Of a stretch of DNA of 10,714 bases, positions 1-6,474 are shown piece by piece. Within the stretch, counting starts at the first letter, position 1. Each line of letters starts with the position of its first letter. Source of the DNA: an uncultured Mycoplasmatota bacterium (GTDB lineage: Bacteria > Bacillota_I > Bacilli_A > RF39 > UBA660). The stretch covers positions 1 to 10,714 of the forward strand of contig CAOKUH010000050.1 of the NCBI GenBank assembly GCA_948472605.1. Direction: 5' to 3'. The translations under genes and the position numbers were made by a program. The notes under the pieces were generated by a model, which had not been told where the DNA came from, did no database searches, and worked only from the letters and a program-made list of their open reading frames with translations.

Positions 1-24
1 CATATTTTCTGTTTTTAGAATATG

Positions 25-3000
25 CTAGTTTAGTTTCGCAAGATGTCTATTATTATTTAAGTCATAATCATAATCGATACTAAATTTCTTTTTATATGTT
101 TTTTCAGAATAATCAAAATCATCTTCATGTTTTAATATTTCATATTTACTTAATCTACTTGCTAAGTCATAATAATAGTTATAAATATCTCTTCCTTCTG
201 TTATTTTAGCTAATCTATTTAAGCTATCATAATAATGATTATATACTCTATCATTTTTATTTAAAGTTTTTAATCTATCTAGTTCATCATAGGTATAACT
301 TACATTTGTATAGTTTCCATATTCTGATGATTTTAAGTTACCATTATTTTCTTCATATTCATTAGTTACTAAAGTATTATTATTTATTTTAACTTCTTTG
401 GCATTTAAGAATTCATCATAGGTAAAACTATATTCTTTGTTTTCACAGGTTATTTTTTCTAATAAATCTTTATCATTATAACTATAGTTAGTTTCTTTAT
501 TATTTTTCTTTACTTTAGTTATTTGTTCTTTATCATTATAAGAATAGTTTGTTACTTCTCCTTTAGGATTGGTAATACTATTGGTTAAACCTGTAGACTT
601 ATCGATATCATAAAGAGTTGTTTGTCCTAAGGCATCTGTTGTGCTTTTGATGAATTTACCATCACTAGTATATTTAGCAGTAGTTTCAATATATTCTTGC
701 GATTCATATGGTTCAAAGTAGAATTGCTCTTTATTTTCTTCTTTGTTATATACTTCTATTCCTAATCTATTATCTTTTACTATTAAAGCTTTATCTGTAT
801 CAACTATTTTAAATGATACACTACCATTATCATTATTTATTATTTCAAAAATGGTATTTTTCTCTTTACTTAAATATCCTATTTCATTTATATACATTGG
901 TATTACACTACTTTTTAAGTAATAGTTATTATTATCATTATTTTTTTCTATTTCAAAGCATTCATTACTACATAGTGGTTTTATACATTCAATGCGATAA
1001 TTTACATAGTTTGGTATTAGGTATTTATTAGTTCCTTTTAATCTAATATAGAATAGTTTATTATCTATATCTGTGGTATCCAAGTTTTGAATTTTAGTTT
1101 TAATTGGGTTATTAAATTCGTCATATTCTATTTTATTAGATATACCTTTTTTAGATTTTCCTTGTAGTACTTGTGTTTTGTTATTATTGTCATATTCAAA
1201 AGTAAAACTACTTCCTTTAGGACTAAACATTCCTATTAATTGATTATTTTTATCATATTTGAATTCATTTGCTCCATTAGTTTTATTAGTTGATGAGATT
1301 AAGTTACCAGCATCATCATAACTATATGTATTAGATTCTATATCTTTTGTTAGAGATATATTAGTAAAGTAAAAATTATTAACATTATTTTGAGATATAA
1401 AACTTAAAGAAGCTCCATCATAGTCATATTCCGCTATAAATATGGTTTGATAAAATTGCCAATCAGATGTATTGTTTTTTAAAATACAAGGTATATTACA
1501 ATGTCCTTCTTCATTATATGGATAATTAAACGTTAATATTGCCATATTAGCATCAGTAATGTCATCAGCTTTTATTCCTTCGTTTTTATACCAAAAAGAT
1601 AAGCTATATGTATCGTTAGCTTTGCCACTAATATTTAAATTTTGACTTAAACTTTTAGAAGTATCAAGCTCTGCTTGTAAACAAAATGCGGTATTCCCAC
1701 TTGGCATAGTAATAACTTTACTATCATCAGTAATATCATCACCATTTTTATTGACTGCTGTATAGCTCCAATTCTTAGTATCTTTATTAAAATTAGAATT
1801 ATCAATCAAATTATAATAATTGGCAAATCCGCCATTTTCAATCTGAACATCATCAACGTATATAATACCATCAAAATCACTCGAAAGTAATTCCAAACGA
1901 TAAAATTGTGATTCATATTCTGAGTTAACATTTAGAGGTACACTTATTCTTACAAAATCTTCACTCGGTAATATTTCATACTTTTTTAACCATTTGATTT
2001 CAACATCTGGAGCCACATCATAGTAAACCTGAATTGTAGCTTTTTTATTAGTTCTAATATAAGCACTAAAAGTATATTCGTCATATTCTAAGTTTTTTGG
2101 AAGATAAAAAGTATGTAATCTATTTACTTTTAAACTATATTTTCCACTATGAGCAAATTCATCTGTTAACATTGAAATGGGATATGTACCATTTTCAAAA
2201 CTTCCATCTTCAAAATAATTATTAATATATTTTATTGCCGAAGTTTCTAATCTTAATTTATTTTTTAATTCTGGTTTATTGTTATCAGCACTAAAATACT
2301 CTTTTAAAACTCCATATCCTTTATTTAAATTGCCATCTTTATCTAAACAATTTAAACCAATCGTATTCCCTTCATCATTAAATATATAAGTATTTACACG
2401 ACCTTTACTATCTGTAATTCTTGTCACATTAAATTCATAAACATAAGTAAAATAATTCCCAATTTGTTCATTAAGCCCTAGTTCACTTAGCTTATATAAT
2501 CTATAAGGTATTGAATTATAATACTCATATTTTTTACTTAAACCATTGGTATCAGTAATTTTTGAAATTATATTATTTGTATTATAAACAAATGAAGTTG
2601 TTCCAAATTTATTTACTATTGAAATTACTTTATTATTTGTTAAATTTATAGTTGTTGTAAGATAATTACTAGTAGCTATAATTTTATCTTCCAAATAAGT
2701 AATATTAATTTCTTCATTATCACCATCAATAATTCTGATTATTTTATTATCAGTACTATAAACAATTGAAATACAATTATTAGTAGTATCAATTATTTTA
2801 GTTAAATAATATGTATTTTGATTTTTTAAAGTAAATTCCATTCTATTGCCAGTTTTATCTGTTATAGTATAAACATTATCAGATTTTTTAGCAGTTAGAC
2901 CTAAACCATCTTCATCTATTATTTCATCTTCAATATTTTTAAAATAGTGTATTGTCCCATCATAATCCTCATATTCTAGACAGACATAATCATAATTAAC

Positions 3001-4503
3001 CTCTTTTAATGTTTCTATATAATTAAATCTATAACCTATACCACAACCATAATTTTTCTTTAATAAAACATCATTAGTGTTATATATTAAACTTAATTCT
3101 GCTGGAAATTTTGGTCCTAAATTTTTTGATATACTAAAAATATTAGTGACATTACCAGTTAAATGATTAATATAAGATATTCCATTATCAAATTCTATGC
3201 TTTGGTAACTCATGTAGTTTTCTAAGCCATTTTTATTTTGATAAGTTACAACTAAGAATGGTTTAGGGTTTTCTATATTACTAAATTCAGCAGCAGTATT
3301 GTTTTTTGAATAGAAATAATCTTCTGGCTTGTTTTCTTCTTGTGCTTCATCATTCCATTTAAGCATAATTCCATTATTAGGTTTACCTGCATACCATCTT
3401 TTCACTAAGTTTGTTATGTCAAAATTAGAATAAGTTAATACAGGTTTACCTTTTCTAATATATGGTCTAACACCCATAAAGTAATTTTCGATTTTTCCAT
3501 CATATTTATCATTCATATTATTCCAATTTGCTGTTTCTTCACTCCAGGTGGTATTAATAGCATGAATGTTTATAGCTTTATTTAAATAACCCACTATTAA
3601 GTTATTTTCATCATTATCATCACCATCTTCTATAAATATTTTAAATTTTTCTGGATAACTAGTTAAAAAAACTTTAGCATTAATAACATCATAAGCAGTT
3701 CCAATATCAGGTAAATTAAATTTTATTAAAGTTCGATATACAATATTATTTTCATCAACGCCAATTTTTAGCATCTCACAATTATTTCTATCTACATTAG
3801 CATCATTGGGGAAGATAAATGTATCAAATAAACTATTATCATCTTTTGTTTCAATAGATGGATCTATTACTAATGGATATAAATCTATGTTATTTAAGAC
3901 TTCGTCTTCTATATCAAAGCTTAATACATAATTAGTATCATTTTTTTCTAAGTTATATTTAATTAAATGATTTTCATTATGTTTATCAGTTAAAGTAGGC
4001 TTACTTATATTAAATATACTTTCTTTTTCTTTTAATACTTCAATATTACCATTATTATTTAACTTTAATTCTAAGTTGGTATTTATTAAATATTTTAAAT
4101 TAGTAAGGTTATTTTTGTTATTTAGTATTATATAATCTTTAACTTTACTACCTATAATATCGTATTTAATATCTATATCTTCTAAAATATTGTTATATAT
4201 TATTGAATTATTTTCTAGTTTTTTATTTATATTTTTATGAGGAATATCTAATTTGATTTCATTGTTATCTTTAGTTATTTTTATCAAAAAGTTATCAGTG
4301 TTACTTTTAGCAAATTCTGCTTTAAAATCATTAGCTTTATTTTCTATTTTATTATCTTTTTCTAAAATAGTATTATCTATTTCTTCATATTTACCATCTT
4401 TAAAGTAATGAATATCGTTATTATAAGCATAGACTGTAAATGTTCCGTCTTCATTTAAATAATGTTTTTCTCTTTTTTTTCTTAGACTTTTTATTTCTTG
4501 CAT
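25..4503 (-). CDS. Giant DNRLRE / YD-repeat (Rhs/WapA-type) protein, C-terminally short
   Basis: This encodes a 1492-residue protein of the Rhs/WapA type; members of this family are surface, tail-associated or toxin-delivery proteins. Domains in order: an N-terminal region with 'LNEDGT' and 'IHYFKDGKYEEIDNT' typical of these proteins (about 15-220); a DNRLRE domain (about 225-420, 'VDRNNCEMLKIG', later 'FDITNLVKRWYAGKPNNGI'); a first Rhs-like region (about 430-750); two carbohydrate-binding-like beta modules (about 760-895 and 896-1055, the second opening 'NLIDNSNFNKDTKNW'); YD repeats ('YDDAGNLISS', 'YDKNNQL'); a probable ricin-type beta-trefoil (about 1150-1267); and more YD repeats to the end. 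No signal peptide or membrane segment is visible. The start is ATG at 4503, because the in-frame GTG at 4512 lies inside the Shine-Dalgarno AGGTGA. It lies 9 bases after the preceding gene, so the two are probably co-transcribed. The canonical Rhs-core ending (RDP.G...N.Y.Y..N) and a toxin tip are missing. Natural substrate and target are unknown. Confidence 0.88.
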   Translation of the reverse strand: MQEIKSLRKKREKHYLNEDGTFTVYAYNNDIHYFKDGKYEEIDNTILEKDNKIENKANDFKAEFAKSNTDNFLIKITKDNNEIKLDIPHKNINKKLENNSIIYNNILEDIDIKYDIIGSKVKDYIILNNKNNLTNLKYLINTNLELKLNNNGNIEVLKEKESIFNISKPTLTDKHNENHLIKYNLEKNDTNYVLSFDIEDEVLNNIDLYPLVIDPSIETKDDNSLFDTFIFPNDANVDRNNCEMLKIGVDENNIVYRTLIKFNLPDIGTAYDVINAKVFLTSYPEKFKIFIEDGDDNDENNLIVGYLNKAINIHAINTTWSEETANWNNMNDKYDGKIENYFMGVRPYIRKGKPVLTYSNFDITNLVKRWYAGKPNNGIMLKWNDEAQEENKPEDYFYSKNNTAAEFSNIENPKPFLVVTYQNKNGLENYMSYQSIEFDNGISYINHLTGNVTNIFSISKNLGPKFPAELSLIYNTNDVLLKKNYGCGIGYRFNYIETLKEVNYDYVCLEYEDYDGTIHYFKNIEDEIIDEDGLGLTAKKSDNVYTITDKTGNRMEFTLKNQNTYYLTKIIDTTNNCISIVYSTDNKIIRIIDGDNEEINITYLEDKIIATSNYLTTTINLTNNKVISIVNKFGTTSFVYNTNNIISKITDTNGLSKKYEYYNSIPYRLYKLSELGLNEQIGNYFTYVYEFNVTRITDSKGRVNTYIFNDEGNTIGLNCLDKDGNLNKGYGVLKEYFSADNNKPELKNKLRLETSAIKYINNYFEDGSFENGTYPISMLTDEFAHSGKYSLKVNRLHTFYLPKNLEYDEYTFSAYIRTNKKATIQVYYDVAPDVEIKWLKKYEILPSEDFVRISVPLNVNSEYESQFYRLELLSSDFDGIIYVDDVQIENGGFANYYNLIDNSNFNKDTKNWSYTAVNKNGDDITDDSKVITMPSGNTAFCLQAELDTSKSLSQNLNISGKANDTYSLSFWYKNEGIKADDITDANMAILTFNYPYNEEGHCNIPCILKNNTSDWQFYQTIFIAEYDYDGASLSFISQNNVNNFYFTNISLTKDIESNTYSYDDAGNLISSTNKTNGANEFKYDKNNQLIGMFSPKGSSFTFEYDNNNKTQVLQGKSKKGISNKIEYDEFNNPIKTKIQNLDTTDIDNKLFYIRLKGTNKYLIPNYVNYRIECIKPLCSNECFEIEKNNDNNNYYLKSSVIPMYINEIGYLSKEKNTIFEIINNDNGSVSFKIVDTDKALIVKDNRLGIEVYNKEENKEQFYFEPYESQEYIETTAKYTSDGKFIKSTTDALGQTTLYDIDKSTGLTNSITNPKGEVTNYSYNDKEQITKVKKNNKETNYSYNDKDLLEKITCENKEYSFTYDEFLNAKEVKINNNTLVTNEYEENNGNLKSSEYGNYTNVSYTYDELDRLKTLNKNDRVYNHYYDSLNRLAKITEGRDIYNYYYDLASRLSKYEILKHEDDFDYSEKTYKKKFSIDYDYDLNNNRHLAKLN

Positions 4504-4508
4504 TATAT

Positions 4509-4514
4509 TCACCT
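4509..4514 (-). promoter_or_regulatory. Shine-Dalgarno deciding the Rhs start
   Basis: On the minus strand AGGTGA overlaps the TAG stop of the upstream fibre-like gene and sits five bases before ATG 4503-4501. The in-frame GTG at 4512-4510 is part of this site, so it is unlikely to be the start. The overlap suggests translational coupling of the two genes. Confidence 0.7.
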
Positions 4515-5088
4515 ATGCAATTCTTTTCCAAATATTTACAACTAAGTAAGGGGGCATATTGTTGTGAGGTTGATTTCCTCCTCTATAAAATATTCTTAAT
4601 GGGCTCCCACTTACATTGGCACTGGCTTGATTAAAAGCTCCCCATCCCTCTTCATGAGGATAAGCACTATTTACAACTGTATGTCCGTTAATATCATCTC
4701 TCACATCTAGTTGAAAATCTGGTAGTTCTTGTAAATTTAAAAGATGCTTTTCTTCTCCTCCTGTATTACCTAATTGGTAATTTGGACTGGAACCAAATAA
4801 AAATTTATTCTCTATCTTTTCCCAAGAACCGCCATAAATTGTTTCAGGATTGACATCTGTAACATTCATATAAATAGAACCTATTGGATATAAATAATCT
4901 GTTAACTCTGGTGAGGCTAAAGGTATTTTTGTCGTAACTGAATTAACACTTAAATTACCTTCACTATCTAAGTTGAATTTATTGTTTTTACTATTTATAC
5001 ATTCTATAGTTAATTTATTTAAATCTAAATTAACTTTTTCATCTTCTTTTGTAAAATTATTTTTAAAATATAAATTATCATTTTGCAT
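4513..5088 (-). CDS. Phage tail fibre/collar-like protein with Gp10-type C-terminal domain
   Basis: This 191-residue protein has the C-terminal domain seen in many phage tail-tip and fibre proteins (baseplate Gp10/collar-like). Recognisable pieces are 'YPIGSIYMNVTDVNP' at 67-81, 'GGSWEKIENKFLFG' at 86-99, 'NTGGEEKH' at 108-115 and the ending 'HNNMPPYLVVNIWKR' at 175-189. Residues 1-60 are polar and Lys/Asn-rich and form a probable N-terminal attachment region of unknown fold. In relatives the segment after 'LP' is often 'SHTH'; here it is 'DFQLDVRDD', so the usual histidine cluster is altered. The start ATG at 5088 has an AGAGG-type ribosome site at 5099-5103. It is the first gene of the minus-strand pair with the Rhs gene, which suggests the two products work in one particle or complex; that link is inference. 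The domain call is confident, the exact role is not. Confidence 0.82.
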   Translation of the reverse strand: MQNDNLYFKNNFTKEDEKVNLDLNKLTIECINSKNNKFNLDSEGNLSVNSVTTKIPLASPELTDYLYPIGSIYMNVTDVNPETIYGGSWEKIENKFLFGSSPNYQLGNTGGEEKHLLNLQELPDFQLDVRDDINGHTVVNSAYPHEEGWGAFNQASANVSGSPLRIFYRGGNQPHNNMPPYLVVNIWKRIA

Positions 5089-5150
5089 TTTTTACTTTCC
5101 TCTTTCTTTTTTTGATAATTCCCTTTCCAAAATCCTCTTTAGTTATTTTT

Positions 5151-5171
5151 TTACATGTTTCTATCTCCTTT
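5151..5171 (-). promoter_or_regulatory. Strong Shine-Dalgarno followed by start-stop ATG TAA
   Basis: On the minus strand AAAGGAG (5171-5165) is followed after eight bases by ATG (5156-5154) and immediately by TAA (5153-5151), then a run of seven A. The site has near-ideal spacing but would encode only fMet. A second frame, starting one base after the ATG, stays open for 24 codons to TGA at 5080-5078 and overlaps the start of the tail gene. It may be a broken small gene or a minimal regulatory ORF. Both readings are inference. Confidence 0.35.
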
Positions 5172-5208
5172 CCATTTTAAGCATAAATTCAGTTCCTAAA
5201 ATAAACAA

Positions 5209-5250
5209 GAAACCCAAGGTTGCATTTAAATTATTGCAACTTTGGGTTTC
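5209..5250. terminator. 16-bp inverted repeat, terminator-like hairpin between divergent units
   Basis: The left arm GAAACCCAAGGTTGCA (5209-5224) pairs with TGCAACTTTGGGTTTC (5235-5250). The only irregularity is a G opposite T, which is a wobble pair in plus-strand RNA and an A-C mismatch in minus-strand RNA; the loop is 10 bases. On the plus strand it is followed by TTTC, and on the minus strand by a T-rich stretch. It resembles an intrinsic terminator, but it lies between two divergent genes rather than at a gene end, so it could instead be a leader hairpin or attenuator for either unit. Confidence 0.6.
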
Positions 5251-5290
5251 TTTCAAAAAGAATAGTTTTAAATTATGATTTTAATTATAG

Positions 5291-5297
5291 AGAGGAG
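5291..5297 (+). promoter_or_regulatory. Shine-Dalgarno deciding the holin start
   Basis: AGAGGAG ends ten bases before ATG 5308. The in-frame ATG at 5275 lies upstream of this site, has no ribosome site of its own, and would place the Shine-Dalgarno inside the coding region. Confidence 0.7.
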
Positions 5298-5307
5298 TTT
5301 AAAAGAT

Positions 5308-5583
5308 ATGTTAGAAGATAATACCGAAATTTTTTGTACTATAACTTTATTAATTACTTGGATTACGGGAAAAATATCCAAAAAAATACCCTGGTTTGAA
5401 GATTACTTAATACCAATTCAAAATATGCTAATTGGTATTAGTATTGCTTTAACTGAGTATTTATTTACAGGAAATTTCAAAACAGCAATTGCTATTTCGG
5501 GTATTGCTGCAGGAGGAATATATGATGTTTTTCATAACATTAATATTATTTTAAAAAAAATGTTAAAGAAAAGTGAGGAATGA
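5308..5583 (+). CDS. Phage holin family protein
   Basis: This small hydrophobic protein (91 residues from ATG 5308) has the layout of a phage holin, the membrane protein that makes pores and lets a wall hydrolase reach peptidoglycan. Hydrophobic segments lie at about residues 7-22 ('IFCTITLLITWITG'), 35-53 ('IPIQNMLIGISIALTEYLF') and 58-76 ('TAIAISGIAAGGIYDVF'). The tail is positively charged ('ILKKMLKKSEE'), as is usual for holins. 'GIAAGGIYDVFHN' looks like holins of Bacillota phages, although I cannot name the exact family with certainty. The stop is six bases before the ATG of the endolysin gene, giving a typical holin-endolysin pair. An upstream in-frame ATG at 5275 would add 11 residues but lacks a ribosome site. 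Confidence 0.82.
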   Translation: MLEDNTEIFCTITLLITWITGKISKKIPWFEDYLIPIQNMLIGISIALTEYLFTGNFKTAIAISGIAAGGIYDVFHNINIILKKMLKKSEE

Positions 5584-5588
5584 ATTAA

Positions 5589-6455
5589 ATGGCTTTAAAA
5601 AATTATAATTTTAATGATAATACTAAAATATCCAACCATTTTAATGTAAGTGAATTTAAGTGTAAATGTGGTAAATGCCATGATATTTTAATTGATGATA
5701 ATCTAATTATTTTATTAGAAAGAGTTATGATTAAATTAAATGCATCGATCTGTAATATATATAGTGGATTTAGATGTATTATTCATGATATAAATGTTGG
5801 AGGAAATGGATTTGGTCCTCATACTAAAGGCTATGCTGTCGATTGTTATTTTAAAGATAAAGATGGTATGAGAATTCCTTCTAAAAATGTTTGTTTAGCT
5901 TTAGAAGACTTAGGACATCTAGGTGGTATTGGTTATAGATGCGGAGGATGTTCTAATGAATCTGGTAATACTCATATTGATACTTTATCACGGAAATGGT
6001 ATGGAAATGAAGCATTGAGCATGAATAAATCTTGTTGTAATTCCTTTTATGATTATTTTGGTATAAAAAAAGAACAATCAATAAATTATCAAGTTTATGA
6101 TAATGTAAAAAAATATTGGCTTCCTAATGTAAAAATAAACACTAGTGAATATGCAGGAAATTTAGGTAATTCCATAAGCGCTTTATATATTGATAATCTT
6201 AAATATAGAGTACATGATAAAGTTAAAAATAAATGGTTACCAATAGTTATAGGTAGATGTGATTATGCTGGCAACTTAGGTAATCCTATAGATGGTATTC
6301 AAATAGAAAATGCTATTTATAGAGTTCATTTAAAAAATGGTAAATGGCTTTCTTGGATAAAAAAGATGGATAATACCAATAACGGATATGCAGGTATATA
6401 TGGATATGAAATAGATGCAATACAAGTAAAAAAACAGGATAATTTAGAAAACTAA
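5589..6455 (+). CDS. Peptidase M15-type endolysin with three C-terminal wall-binding-like repeats
   Basis: This 288-residue protein is a probable zinc peptidase that cuts peptide bonds in peptidoglycan (M15 family, Peptidase_M15_3 / D-Ala-D-Ala carboxypeptidase-like). The N-terminal domain (about 15-160) has 'SGFRC' at 59-63, 'GPHTKGYAVD' at 76-85 and 'NTHID' at 127-131. By family analogy the zinc ligands are H78, D85 and H129. It is cysteine-rich for this family ('CKCGKC' at 25-30, 'CGGC' at 118-121). Residues 167-281 hold three imperfect copies of about 36-39 residues with the pattern Y-V...W-L...Y-A-G..G..I-A/G-I, resembling cell-wall-binding repeats of clostridial lysins; ligand unknown. 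It has no signal peptide, so it would depend on the holin just upstream. GTGAGG at 5573-5578 is its likely ribosome site. An alternative is a chromosomal carboxypeptidase, but the holin neighbour favours endolysin. Confidence 0.87.
   Translation: MALKNYNFNDNTKISNHFNVSEFKCKCGKCHDILIDDNLIILLERVMIKLNASICNIYSGFRCIIHDINVGGNGFGPHTKGYAVDCYFKDKDGMRIPSKNVCLALEDLGHLGGIGYRCGGCSNESGNTHIDTLSRKWYGNEALSMNKSCCNSFYDYFGIKKEQSINYQVYDNVKKYWLPNVKINTSEYAGNLGNSISALYIDNLKYRVHDKVKNKWLPIVIGRCDYAGNLGNPIDGIQIENAIYRVHLKNGKWLSWIKKMDNTNNGYAGIYGYEIDAIQVKKQDNLEN
6086..6431 (+). repeat. Three imperfect coding repeats in the endolysin C-terminus
   Basis: Residues 167-202, 205-240 and 243-281 of the endolysin repeat the pattern Y-x-V-(H/Y), W-(L), Y-A-G, G-x-x-I-(D/S). 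The second and third copies share 'YRVH' and 'KW', and the first two share 'YAGNLGN'. The repeat is visible at protein level. DNA identity is lower, so the copies are not recent. Confidence 0.6.
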
Positions 6456-6469
6456 AATCCTGTTTTTTT
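6428..6469. terminator. Bidirectional intrinsic terminator between endolysin and ydiF
   Basis: A7 plus CAGGAT (6428-6440) pairs perfectly with ATCCTG plus T7 (6457-6469). The inner arms TTTAG and CTAAA extend the stem to an AAAA loop. The endolysin stop codon lies inside the hairpin, and the ydiF stop is six bases beyond it. Both strands read a G/C stem followed by seven T, so it probably ends both convergent transcripts. Confidence 0.85.
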
Positions 6470-6474
6470 ACTTC

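Larger units (their letters stand above)
5089..5307 (-). other. Divergent intergenic spacer with hairpin and start-stop element
   Basis: This spacer separates the minus-strand tail/Rhs unit from the plus-strand lysis unit. It must hold or lie next to the promoters for both, but no good -35/-10 pair is visible on either strand. The minus strand has a TATAAT at 5289-5284 without a convincing -35 box. The plus strand has only TAAAAT at 5197-5202 with a poor -35. The spacer does contain a 16-bp inverted repeat (5209-5250) and a strong Shine-Dalgarno followed by ATG TAA (5171-5151, minus strand). No full-length gene is supported here. Confidence 0.5.

Noticed and set aside
813..1031. Plus-strand frame inside the Rhs gene
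   Set aside because: It is a shadow frame of Tyr/His/Leu-rich codons from AT-rich DNA, with no start signal.
5161..5276. Minus-strand frame of about 36 codons ending 'FILGTEFMLKMERR' in the spacer
   Set aside because: The hydrophobic stretch looks protein-like, but there is no ATG start or ribosome site near its beginning, and it runs through the hairpin. Not supported as a gene.
4973..5278. Open plus-strand frame before the holin
   Set aside because: It overlaps the tail gene antisense, has no ribosome site, and its hydrophobic look comes from T-rich DNA.
6428..6469. Prophage attachment site at the boundary of the lysis genes and ydiF
   Set aside because: The sequence is fully explained as a hairpin terminator. 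No second copy, tRNA or integrase gene is visible in the window.
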